DNA of 27,176 nt, from positions 1-27,176 of the forward strand of contig LRSR01006829.1 in NCBI GenBank assembly GCA_001579985.1, written 5' to 3'. Of this stretch, positions 16,578 through 24,922 are shown one piece after another. The notes beneath the pieces were generated by a model that was not told the DNA's origin, did no database searches, and saw only the letters and a list, made by a program, of their open reading frames with translations. Source of the DNA: Hypsibius dujardini (taxonomy: Eukaryota; Tardigrada; Eutardigrada; Parachela; Hypsibiidae). Position 1 is the first letter of the stretch; every line of letters starts with the position of its first letter. Both the position numbers and the translations under genes were made by a program.

Positions 16578-17370
16578 CTAGAGACTATTCATTTCGAGAT
16601 CTTCCAAGACAAACGCTCCGTTGACCGTCTTGCTGCGCTTGTACATGGTGTGCGCCAGCAACATGATCACCGCCAAGCCAACAACTGCATATAGTACGTT
16701 CAGAGGGTTCCAGTCATCGTCGTCTTGCCCGTTGTTGTTCTTGTTGTGGTCGGATTCTTTGTTACGCAAAACGACAGCTTCAGATTTCTTCTTCGACAAG
16801 GCAACAGTCGGTATGAGTGAAGTGATGCTGTCCGTCGACGTAGCAGGTTGCGCTGCTTCCTCTAAAGAAGCGGAAGGAATCAGATTTTTACAAAAGTTAG
16901 AGTTGCAACTCAAACAACTTACTTATATCGTAAGGGCGTTGGTCGGTTAGCACGATAAAGTCCATAGACTCGAGAGCGGTGCATTGCAAGTAGGGATTGT
17001 TCCGCAGATCGACGACAGTCAGATTAGGATACGCGTTCAACAGTTCAGTAAGATTGAAATTTCCAAAACTGTTGCCGCGTAGAATGATCTACAATCAATA
17101 AATCGATTGATAAAACATACGTTAAAATCAATAATATAAAACAAAAGTTCATTTATTGCTGCATCAAAACTTTAAATGCAGAATTTGCAGTTCGGAAAAA
17201 ACCTGGTTAATGGTGGCGTCGGGGCTGGCTGGTAGATCGACTTCCGCAATGTCTAGATTGGCACATACAACAGATCCGAGGCCATCGCAATTGCATCCGG
17301 GAACACATAAAAATGACTCCTGACACATCCCCAAGATTGCCAAAACCCATAGCAAGCTTGAAAAGTTCAT
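16578..17370 (-). CDS. Spliced LRR type I membrane protein carried by the Polinton
   Basis: Three exons join in frame into a 205-residue protein: 17370-17203, 17088-16923 and 16861-16578. The first intron uses donor CAG|GTTTTT and acceptor TTGTAG, and the second uses donor ATAA|GTAAGT. The start is the ATG of MNFSSLLWVLAILGMC, a signal peptide. A LRRNT-like cysteine cluster follows (CVPGCNCDGLGSVVC), then one or two leucine-rich repeats (INQIILRGNSFGNFN, LLNAYPNLTVVDLRNNPYLQC). After them come a Thr/Ser-containing stalk, an Asn/Asp-rich stretch, a transmembrane helix (VLYAVVGLAVIMLLAHTMY) and a short tail with KRSK. The protein should sit on the cell or virion surface with the LRR outside. 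It is undamaged and lies next to the right inverted repeat. A virion surface protein, receptor decoy or captured host gene are options. Confidence 0.8.
16896..16915. repeat. Element palindrome in LRR gene intron 2
   Basis: GTTAGAGTTGCAACTCAAAC matches at 19 of 20 positions. It lies within the 61-bp intron 16922-16862, a few bases after the donor on the minus strand. Confidence 0.87.
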
Positions 17371-17517
17371 TTTAGATGAATGGTGAAACGAAAACACAGA
17401 AAATTCTTAGAAGTAAGTTCCTGAAGAAAAAGATTCAGGTCAAACACAAAGAAACAAAGAACGTGCCTGTGCCGCCAGTCACGAGATTCAACAAGTGAGG
17501 CGGACAGCTGATCGGCC

Positions 17518-17846
17518 TGCCATGCAACGAAGGCGGAGTTACCCCTAGCTGCCCGTTTTTGCCCCTCCCTGCCCCCTCCGATTTTTAATTTATTTTTTAT
17601 TTTATAGAGTTGCACCTGTTCCACCCCTAAATTTTTTTCTTTTTGTTGTTTTTTTTTTGTTTTTTTTATGTTTTTTAAATTTTTTTATTAATTTATTTGA
17701 TAGAGTTGCAACTCAAACCGAGCTGCCCCCAGCGGGGGTCAGACGATTTTCAGAGGGGGGGCATACGATTTTCGGCAGGGGGTCCACGTCAGACCCCCTT
17801 CAAGCCCCCTTGAGCCATTGTGTCCCAGGCTCACGTCCTCACTGCT
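17518..17846 (-). repeat. Right terminal inverted repeat of the Polinton
   Basis: This is the reverse complement of 3952-4295, matching through the outermost bases AGCAGTGAGG and ending inward at GCATGGCA. Compared with the left copy it has a shorter C tract, an altered A/T-rich tract near 17640-17670 and a handful of substitutions. Confidence 0.92.
17699..17718. repeat. Element palindrome, copy in right inverted repeat
   Basis: GATAGAGTTGCAACTCAAAC is the mirror copy of the site at 4083-4102. A half-site, AGAGTTGCAC, follows near 17608. Confidence 0.8.
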
Positions 17847-17850
17847 CCAC
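17847..17850. repeat. Target-site duplication CCAC, right copy
   Basis: CCAC directly follows the end of the right inverted repeat and matches 3948-3951. Confidence 0.75.
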
Positions 17851-18895
17851 CCTCAGATACCCACCCGGATAGATGACTCCAATCTCACCGCGATGGAGGT
17901 CCTTGTCGGCATAGGCCAGCAGAGCCCCGGTAAAATCCCTTGAAATGGTCGGCACGGCATCTCCCGTGAAGCCGGTACACTCTCCCGTCGCGACTGACTG
18001 ATTTGGTCGGACTCTTGAGCGCAATATCCTTCGAGGATTAGAAGGTTTCCAGCGTCCGGACAGTCGCACTTTTTGCCGGTACAATTTTTGTCTCCGTCGA
18101 TGGAGGGTGTGACCAGCGGGCTGGGTGTAGTGACCAAACCTTCCGGAAGCTGGAAACAAAGGTTCCAACCGCCCTTTTTGATGAAGCAACATCCAAGCAA
18201 TTCGCAGTAGGCTCTCGAGACACCGCCGGAAGCGCAAGAACGCCGCTTATCTGTTGGAACGGCTTGGCATTGTTCCGGATTGAGCGTGGAACGGCCGAAG
18301 GTGGGAGTAGTCGATTGGGTGGTCGAGCCAGTGAACCGGGTTTGATTGGAATAGAAACATCGGTTCCATCCACCCTTTTTGGTGAAGCAACAACCTAAAT
18401 ACAAAAAGTTCCATGTACATTAGAATTTATATTACCAGTTATATATTACCATACAGCGTTTTATTTTACCCTTAAGTAAAAGTAACTGTTGTCTTAGCCC
18501 AAACACCTTCTCCGCAGTTGACGTATTCCGCCGTGCTGATGGCATCGCATTTAGCCGGGTCCGGTATGGTGGGCGGGGTCAGTGGCGGCGTATGCAAGGT
18601 CTCATTAACGCGATAACAACGACTCCATTCGTTCTTGCGGGAAGAGCAACAGCCTCGGAGGAGGCAGTCCTGTTTATGAAGAAAGCAATCGGACTCAGAT
18701 CATTTAAATGGACTGATATAATTGGGTTTTTTCGTTTTTTTTCAGTTGCGATCCCTTACCGCTTCGGAAATTTCACCGACGACGCAGGGAACATATCTGA
18801 ACAGAAATTTGTCAACGTTCAAATGAAACAGTCTACACACAAACGGCACGATGTAAAAAGCGCTGGGAAGTTGCCTTCCCGAAAAACACTATCCT
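17851..18895 (-). pseudogene. Trefoil/PAN gene 1, 5' part, interrupted by the Polinton
   Basis: The gene encoded a secreted protein with several P-type trefoil domains followed by a PAN/Apple domain. Trefoil 1 is split between an exon ending at 18760 (VCRLFHLNVDKF, FRYVPCVVGEI) and one starting at 18669 (DCLLRGCCSSRKNEWSRCY). The next domain begins KCDAISTAEYVNCGE and continues after an intron (exon from 18394) with GCCFTKKGGWNRCFYSN; it lacks one Cys segment. The third is complete (QCQAVPTDKRRSC, YCELLGCCFIKKGGWNLCF). The PAN part has CDCPDAGNLLILEG, then jumps near 18010-18030 to another frame, CTGFTGDAVPTISRDF, with about 60 residues missing compared with gene 2. Reading reaches the element after YPGGYLRV and stops two codons inside it. 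No signal-peptide exon was found. Confidence 0.82.
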
Positions 18896-18900
18896 AAATA

Positions 18901-18957
18901 CGGTTAAAATCGATAACGGTTTATTTACTAACCGTTACTAACCGTATCGATAACCGT
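18901..18957. repeat. Imperfect inverted repeat with AACGGTT/AACCGTT units
   Basis: CGGTTAAAATCGATAACGGTT (positions 18901-18921, described by its ends CGGTTA and AACGGTT) pairs imperfectly with AACCGTATCGATAACCG at 18940-18956, with ATCGAT in both arms. It could be the end of a small transposon or a hairpin; no function is evident. Confidence 0.5.
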
Positions 18958-20013
18958 TCCATGTTGAGTAAAAAATACCATTGGTATATAGTATTATTTT
19001 GTATTATAGTATAGTATTTTATTCAGTATTTTTATTTTTATTTGTAAAGGACGAGTACAGTGCCAATTATTGCTAGTCCCTGTTAGCTCCGCGGTATGTG
19101 CTCTGCCTCATATAAGAAGGTTAACGATTTAATTCTCGGGTGACTTTTTTCCCAATTTTTTCTCACCCCTCGAGGCCGGTTGGTCATGCCAAATGATGCC
19201 AACTAATTTTGTGGTCAAGAAGGAGCATTTGGAGAAGATTGAACGTTGGTCAACCAAGTGCGGCTCAGCCCAGAATTGTATGTTTTTGCATCCCATTTTG
19301 GGATGCAATTATGGATTCATTTCGATATGGACAAGAAGATAGACCACAAATTTTAGCGTATTGTGGTACCGTTTCGAGTACCATAAAGGTACACATGTAC
19401 CATAAAAGTACAATTTTAATTAAGATTCGAAATATTCTCATTGTTATATTGTCATTTTTTTGTCAGGGTTCTGAAGGGAAGTTTGTGAAGTTTAATGTGA
19501 AATTTGTGACGTTCGTGTTTGTTGTTGTGATTTGCCGGTCAATATTTTAAGGTCGATTCTCATGTGCAAAATATTGCTCATATGTACTCGTACTGTAATT
19601 CCCATGCTCCTTCTTGTCTTGTGAGAATGATGTTTCAGTGTCAAGTGAAGAATGCGCTTGTTTAGATTGTTGTCATGTTCAAACGGTAAGGATGAGTCTT
19701 GAAGCTCGGTAGGAGACTCGACTTCTCGTTTCGTTTTCTAGCTTCTCATTCAGTTTTACTTTCCATCGGCTTGCTATCTCGGCTTCTCTCAATTTGTTGT
19801 GCAAGTAATAATACCGAAAAGGAGTACTCGTAATTATCGTGTATCGTAAGGTCAACAGGACTTCCGGGTTCTCGAAGGGAAAACAGGTCGTCACACTGGT
19901 TCCGAAAAGTTCTTTGCCTACGTTGTGAGTTCCTGTACCATCAGGATAAACAGCAAAATTTGGACAACCTCTATTTGAATTTTTGTTTGTTTGAATCTTC
20001 GTTCGATATCACA
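18958..20013. other. Gene-free stretch between gene 1 and the gag remnant
   Basis: No gene is recognised. 18965-19060 is very AT-rich with GTATTATAGTATAG-type repeats. 19286-19308 is a clean hairpin. 19367-19410 has several GGTACC/GTACC units. A long terminal repeat might be expected before the gag start at 20014, but I could not identify one. Confidence 0.4.
19286..19308. repeat. Perfect hairpin, 10-bp arms
   Basis: TTGCATCCCA and TGGGATGCAA are perfect inverted arms separated by TTT. It could be the core of a small palindromic repeat; there is no coding context and no adjacent T run that would make it a terminator. Confidence 0.6.
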
Positions 20014-21057
20014 ATGCCGGATCAGACGTCTGCAATCAATCTCGACGCCAAGCAGCTCGCAAAGGAGGTGACGTCACTGGCGGTGGTGAATGATGTGCGG
20101 CCACCGTTGTTCAGTGGCAAGGCGGGGGAGGATGTGACGGCGTGGGTTTGACGGTTCGAGACCGTGGCGAAGGCTCTCGAATGGAACTCAACTCGACAAT
20201 TGTCACAGATCGGTGTTTATTTGTCCCTGTTTGCAGCTAGCTGGTACGCGAAGGAGACGCGCGACGGTACGGCAGCCTTCGCTACCTGAACTCTGTTCCG
20301 CGCTGCCATCATCAAACGCTTTGAAGCAGAGGACTACAAGGCCCAGATCAAGCGGGAGCTAAACAATCGAAAGATGGTCAAAGGAGAACCGGCGGAGGAC
20401 TACTTCAACGACGTCCTCACCCTGTGTGACAAGTACGACCGTGAGATGGACGATGATGACATCATCGAGAAGCTACGGAATGGATTGTATGTGGAGCTGA
20501 TGTCCGAGTTTGCATCTCTCACGCAAGTACCCCAATGTCATTTTTGTCTGACATGAAAATGGCGCTCGAATCTATCCGCCGCGAAAATCGGTTCAGACAG
20601 GACAGAAGTCAATTTGGTCGTCCTGATTCTGACAACGGTTTCCAGAAGTCAGGGGCATTTTTGGGAAAAGTCAACGGAGGATACTCTACCCGCACCAACG
20701 GAAATGATCGTTTCGGCGGATACGGTGGCAGCCGCGGAGGCCACAGCGGCGGCGGATTCGGACCCGGCGGCAACGGCGGCGGTCTCAACTACAATCACGG
20801 CAGCGGCGGAAATAATGGAGGACACGGAAACCAAGGTAGCGGCACCGCTGGTCAAGGTAACGCACTCTCGTCCATTGGGAACGGCAACAGAAGCAGTCAA
20901 GGTGGAACCAGCCCAAGCGTTCGAACAGGAGGGGGGAGGAGGAGGTTCCCGCAGAGACCGACCCCCTGTAACTTGCTACACTTGTGGCGGACCACACATC
21001 CAGCGTCACTGCCCGGAGAACCAGACTGACGAAGGTCGGGGTGGTGGAAATCATTAA
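20014..21057 (+). pseudogene. Retrotransposon Gag (Ty3/gypsy-like) with zinc knuckle, decayed and without Pol
   Basis: Gag would form retrotransposon particles and bind RNA. From ATG 20014 (MPDQTSAINL) the frame reads PPLFSGKAGEDVTAW, RFETVAKALEW, LFRAAIIKRFEAEDYK and EPAEDYFNDVL, then CDKYD and IIEKLRNGL: the normal order of a capsid-type Retrotrans_gag domain. Two in-frame TGA codons (20149-20151 and 20287-20289) interrupt it. Near 20535 the frame changes; the next part includes a Gly-rich RGG-like segment (20700-20900). Near 20950 it changes again to a zinc knuckle, CYTCGGPHIQRHC (CX2CX3HX4C). TAA is at 21055-21057. No protease, reverse transcriptase or integrase follows, because trefoil/PAN gene 2 ends only 50 bp away. 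It is a truncated remnant. Confidence 0.82.
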
Positions 21058-21106
21058 ATGCGAGGCTTAGTGGCCCAAATACCGGAAACGGCCGGTGCGG
21101 AGGATT

Positions 21107-22623
21107 CTACTGCAGAGAAACCGGTACGGGTACTCCACATGCTCTTTTCTGATGGAGTAGATGACCGCTCCGTTCCCGGAGTGGGCGGGTCTGTTGATTG
21201 TAGCGACACAAGTCGAAAGTGCTGGACAATTTCTTCAACCAACAGTTATTATTCTCACGGCCAAATGCAGCGGCATTGCACTCGGGATGGACTCGGCAGA
21301 GGTGCCGGCAGATTTCCGGATGTCCCACGCGTCTAATGTGGAGGTCGTTTCTGGTTCCGCTCTGGAGAGCCTCGCCGTAGACAGTTGTGCCGTTGAGCTG
21401 GTGGAGCGCCTTGTCGTTGAAGGTCAGGAGGACCGATCCGACGTCACGGCTCAGCACCGGCAGGGCGTTGTCCGCAAAACCGACGCAATGTTTGGTCTTG
21501 TATTCATACGAGACGAACCGGCAGTCGAAGGGAGCGACCTTGTCCACCAGACCGCTCTTGAAGTCCGCCTCATCCTCCGCGGAGACGCTGCAACTCTTGA
21601 GGCATTCTCGTCCGCTGTGCGCGTCAGGCAAGCTGCTCATGCTGGTGTGAATGTCAGGTCCACTGCCGCGGGAGTCCGCTCTCCATCCGTCCAAAATCTG
21701 TGGATCAAGTGATAAACGGATGAGTTGGTCCAGACAAGGCAAAGAATTCAAATTAAAGTAAATACTTACCACCAGATTTTTCTCATCTGGGCAAGGGCAT
21801 TTGGAATCCTTCTCCTCGGGCTTGGGTTTGGGTGTTGTGACTAGCAAGCTCTCGGTGGATGGGCGGGTAGACTCTGTGGTAGAGGCATTCGGATCCACCG
21901 TAGGTGTTGAATCAGTGGGAGTCGAGTCAATCGGAGTCGGCGTAGAAGGACTGGGACCAATGGGAGTGGGTCCAGTGTCCGTCGTAGTCGGCTCGGAAGG
22001 GTCCTTCGTGGTGGAGCCACTCCGATCCACCGTGTGAGTGGAATCGATCGGAGGGGCGCTTGACGGTGTGGTTGGTCCCGGTCCGGGCGTGCTCGTTTCG
22101 AAAGCCGTTATGGAAGCTGTTGATGGAGTACTCTGGGGGATTTTCGGTGATCGATGAGTCTTAGTCTTGAAGGGTTTGACGGTGGTGTACTGGACGTTGT
22201 GATAACAAGCCGACCGTCTGCCGATCTTTTCGAAGCAGCAGCCGAGTGACTCGCACTTGTCCTTGTTCACACCGTGTCGTCCGCACTTGATTTTATGCTG
22301 CAACCGACAAGCTTCATTAGGATGGGGAGTGGTGGTGTGGGGTGTGGTGATCGGCTGCCTGGTTCTGCTGGGCCCACGCGTGCGGGTTCCGTTCCGTTTG
22401 GGGGTCGTCAATTTTGTCTTCTCGGAATGCCTCGTTGACGGAGTGGTTGCTCCAGGGTTGGGCGTTGGTTTGGTTGATCTTGTTCCCGTGGAGTCCGTCG
22501 TGGTGGAGGCGGTAGTCACCTCGGTTGTGGTGGTTTCTTCGGGCTCTAGCCCGAAGAGCACATAAGAAACTCATAAGAAACTGCAGAGTAGAAGACAATC
22601 AACAGTAATACCTTCGACGCCAT
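21107..22623 (-). CDS. Trefoil/PAN gene 2: secreted mucin-like protein (one frame break in the signal peptide)
   Basis: The start is ATG 22623, MASKVLLLIVFYSAVSY, a signal peptide. An 11-bp tandem duplication at 22561-22582 shifts the frame directly after it; with one unit the frame would continue into LEPEETTTTEV. Then follow a Thr/Pro/Ser-rich stretch, one P-type trefoil domain (EACRLQHKIKCGRHGVNKDK, then CESLGCCFEKIGRRSACY) and a long Thr/Ser/Pro linker of about 130 residues, probably heavily O-glycosylated. Next comes KCPCPDEKNLV, a 72-bp intron (21769-21698, donor GTAAGT, acceptor CCACAG), and a PAN/Apple domain: ILDGWRAD, CRFVSYEYKTKHCVGF, LHIRRVGHPEICRHLC, NNNCWLKKLSSTF. The stop is at 21107. 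Mucosal, coat or cuticle-associated binding is inferred from the domain mix. Confidence 0.82.
22561..22582. repeat. 11-bp tandem duplication in the signal-peptide region of gene 2
   Basis: CATAAGAAACT occurs twice in tandem (22561-22571 and 22572-22582). As 11 is not divisible by three, it breaks the frame between the signal peptide and the mature protein. Confidence 0.9.
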
Positions 22624-23336
22624 TTTAGGAGGGAAATAAAGCGGAATCGGTTCAGGGACCAAAAACGTTTTTACCGTGAACGGGAAATTTCTGTCTTTAC
22701 ACGCAGATTTGATCGTGATTTCTGGCGGTTCGCAGCAGTTGCGCTAGTTAGCTGCATTCCATCCAGGACCGGGCTTGTTTTTTCTTTGGCGATCAAATCA
22801 CGCTCTTACATCGAAAGGCGAGGCATACCTTTGAACACTTTCTCCTGTTGTAGAACATGTAGATTGTAAAAAAACATTTACGTGAGCCGACTTTGCAACA
22901 CCGGCTTCTAGGTACTAAAGTGAGTGAGTGAATCGGGGTTGTAACCCATGTCCCAGGCTATAGCCCAAAACTTACTGGTAATTTGGTTCCCTCTTCTCTA
23001 ACCAGGTCCCACGAAAAGTCTTCACCGACCGCAGAGTCACTTTCTGATGGGATTTTACCTTGCGTGAGTCATATAACGATCGACAAAGTGCGGGCGAGTT
23101 CTACAGCCAAAAGGTTGCATTTCTTACACACGAGATCATAATGTGGGGACCAAAGGAATGGATGGTGTTGGGACCTTTAAATTAATTTTTTTTTCCAGCA
23201 AAAATAGAACTTGCAGATAGTTCAAGTATCGGAGGGAAATGAGGTAATAAGACTGGTCACACAGGTATTTTGCATTACATCTTACACCAACAGCCAAAAC
23301 GAACATTTAACACTACAATACGGTTGCATCATGTGC
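22624..23336. other. Intergenic region between trefoil/PAN genes 2 and 3
   Basis: I see no gene. It presumably contains the promoter of gene 2 (minus strand), but no convincing TATA box was identified. A weak run of T at about 23190 is the only compositional feature. Confidence 0.4.
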
Positions 23337-24922
23337 TCAGTTAACATAGGAAATGAATGCACTAGCAGTGTCCGGCGTGACTGCCAAGGTTGACAGATAG
23401 TTTAAGCTCTTGAGCCAGCAGTTGTTGTTCGCTTTCACATAGACAGCGGCGTTGCACTTTGGAATTGCTGAGCAAATCTTCTTGCATAGCTGTAAGTAGA
23501 GTTAGTACTTGAGCAGATCCGGTCACAGGAAGGATTCGGATTAAGAATTGCAAACTCACCCCCGGATGGCCCACATGTTCAACGTGTAGATTATTTGCCA
23601 CACCAGCTGGGAAATTGTTCCCAGGGAATGTGGTCCCATTTACAAGGTAAAGATCCTGTAGAAAACCGCATGAGGTCAATTAAGTGTTCTCTGTTATTTA
23701 AACGGTAGCAATTTACTTTGTCGATAAGGGCTAGGATAACGGCGTCAATGTTGCGTGAGATGATGGGTTCAGCAGAATCTCTGAATCCGATACAGTGTCT
23801 CGTTTTATAATCGTACGAGACCAAACGACATTCGAACGGCGGAACGTCACCAGGAAGAACGGACGCCGGCGAAATTTGTTTTTCCTCTTTAGTGAGCTTG
23901 GATTGTCGAAGACACACCCTGCCGTCTTCAGACTCCGCCAAAACACGTCTATTATAGAGACCAGCTCCTGTCCGTGCATCTGCTCGCCAACCGTCCACAA
24001 CAATGAGATTTAATGGATCTGGACATGGACAGTCCAGATGAAGAGGATTCTTCATCGACTATTGGACTTTCTGTTGTAGTAATAGGTGTCGTTGGGATCG
24101 GCGATGTCTCCGGACTGGTAATAGCGGAAGTTGAAGTAGAAGAACTGGTATAGAGCGTGGTTTCTTTTTCTGGACCAGAAGTGACCGGTGGGGCCGGAGT
24201 AGAAGAACCGGTATAGGGCGTGGTTTCTTTTCCAGGAATAGGAGTGACACTTGGAATAACCGTTGGGGCTGGAGTTATCGGTGGAACTGGTTTGTGTTGA
24301 GCCGGTGTAACGGGTTGACGGTTTTTCTGGACTGGTGATGACGGAAGACGGAGTGGATGGACCAGCATTAATTGTTGATCGTGTTGGTGGGCGTGCGGTC
24401 GTAGTGGACATTGTTTTGTTTGGATTAAAACAACCACTACAGTATATCTTCTTTTTCCGGCCTCTGTGGATCAAATGCAGGAGATTATTTAATTATTAGA
24501 AATGTGCGGGTGCAACTAGAGAAGTGGTATAGTAATATTGTAAAAAAGCTTCGTCAAGCCACAGGGTTCTTACATGGTTTCTTCGTTCTGTAACAACATC
24601 CCGCGGCGTAACACGTTTGAGTAAAGCAAGGAACTGTCTCCTGCTCCATGATACTGTTGCATTTTGCCGTAAATTCCGGCGTTTCATACTGCCAATTCAG
24701 ATCGTCCCATCCTCCTCGACCGACTTGCCCATCAGCGGATACTGCAGCTCAAATATCTGAAATGGATATTAGTTTTAGTGGAGACAGTTTTACGAGTCAT
24801 TTACAGGACCCAAATCATACATATTGCATTTAATTAAATTGAGGCTTACTTGCTGGCAGATAAACAGACAGTCCAACCAGGACAAAGATTCCCCATAAGG
24901 GAGTCGCTCCCAGTGTCCCCAT
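23337..24922 (-). CDS. Trefoil/PAN gene 3: five-exon secreted protein with two frame breaks in the linker
   Basis: Exons: 24922-24850, 24741-24574, 24461-23717, 23655-23560, 23489-23337. Exon 1 starts at ATG with MGTLGATPLWGIFVLVGLSV, a signal peptide. Exon 2 has GGWDDLNWQYETPEFTAKCN and CFTQTCYAAGCCYRTKKP. Joined through the tandem acceptor CAGAG to exon 3, it completes a short trefoil-like Cys domain. Exon 3 holds a Thr/Pro/Ser-rich linker with internal 40-bp-scale repeats, then CPCPDPLNLIVVDGWRADAR, CRLVSYDYKTRHCIGF and the PAN core. Exons 4 and 5 finish the PAN domain (LHVEHVGHPG, LCKKICSAIPKCNAAVYVKA, NNNCWLKSL) and stop at 23337. Within exon 3 the frame changes near 24300-24350 and again near 24030, so this copy may be a pseudogene or contain sequence errors. 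All five splice junctions keep phase elsewhere. Confidence 0.78.

Larger units (their letters stand above)
3952..17846. mobile_element. Polinton/Maverick (adintovirus-like) element, 13.9 kb, full length but decayed
   Basis: Polintons are self-synthesising DNA transposons that encode a retrovirus-like integrase, protein-primed DNA polymerase B, adenovirus-type protease, packaging ATPase and jelly-roll capsid proteins. All of these can be recognised inside. The ends are inverted repeats of 344 bp (left) and 329 bp (right), starting AGCAGTGAGG and flanked by CCAC. The insertion lies within an exon of a trefoil/PAN gene. Genes form two convergent blocks meeting at 11069-11082. Integrase, penton, major capsid, protease, ATPase and polymerase are all damaged, so the copy cannot be autonomous. 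The inverted repeats remain very similar apart from homopolymer and indel differences. The element also carries three spliced genes that are not Polinton hallmarks. Confidence 0.93.

Noticed and set aside
3952-17846. Two independent transposon insertions (one per inverted repeat) instead of one element
   Set aside because: The ends are mirror images, the host gene halves are complementary, and the flanking CCAC fits one insertion event.
18592-18897. Plus-strand 101-codon frame
   Set aside because: The minus strand here encodes the two halves of a trefoil domain with a consistent intron.
20614-21057. Ala/Thr-rich and Ser/Ala-rich open frames over the gag Gly-rich region
   Set aside because: They are alternate-frame readings of GGN/GCN-rich DNA; only the Gly-rich frame and the zinc-knuckle frame fit a gag order.
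21161-22565. Long Val/Gly/Ser-rich plus-strand frames opposite gene 2
   Set aside because: They mirror the Thr/Pro-rich minus-strand gene, whose domains and splice site are clear.
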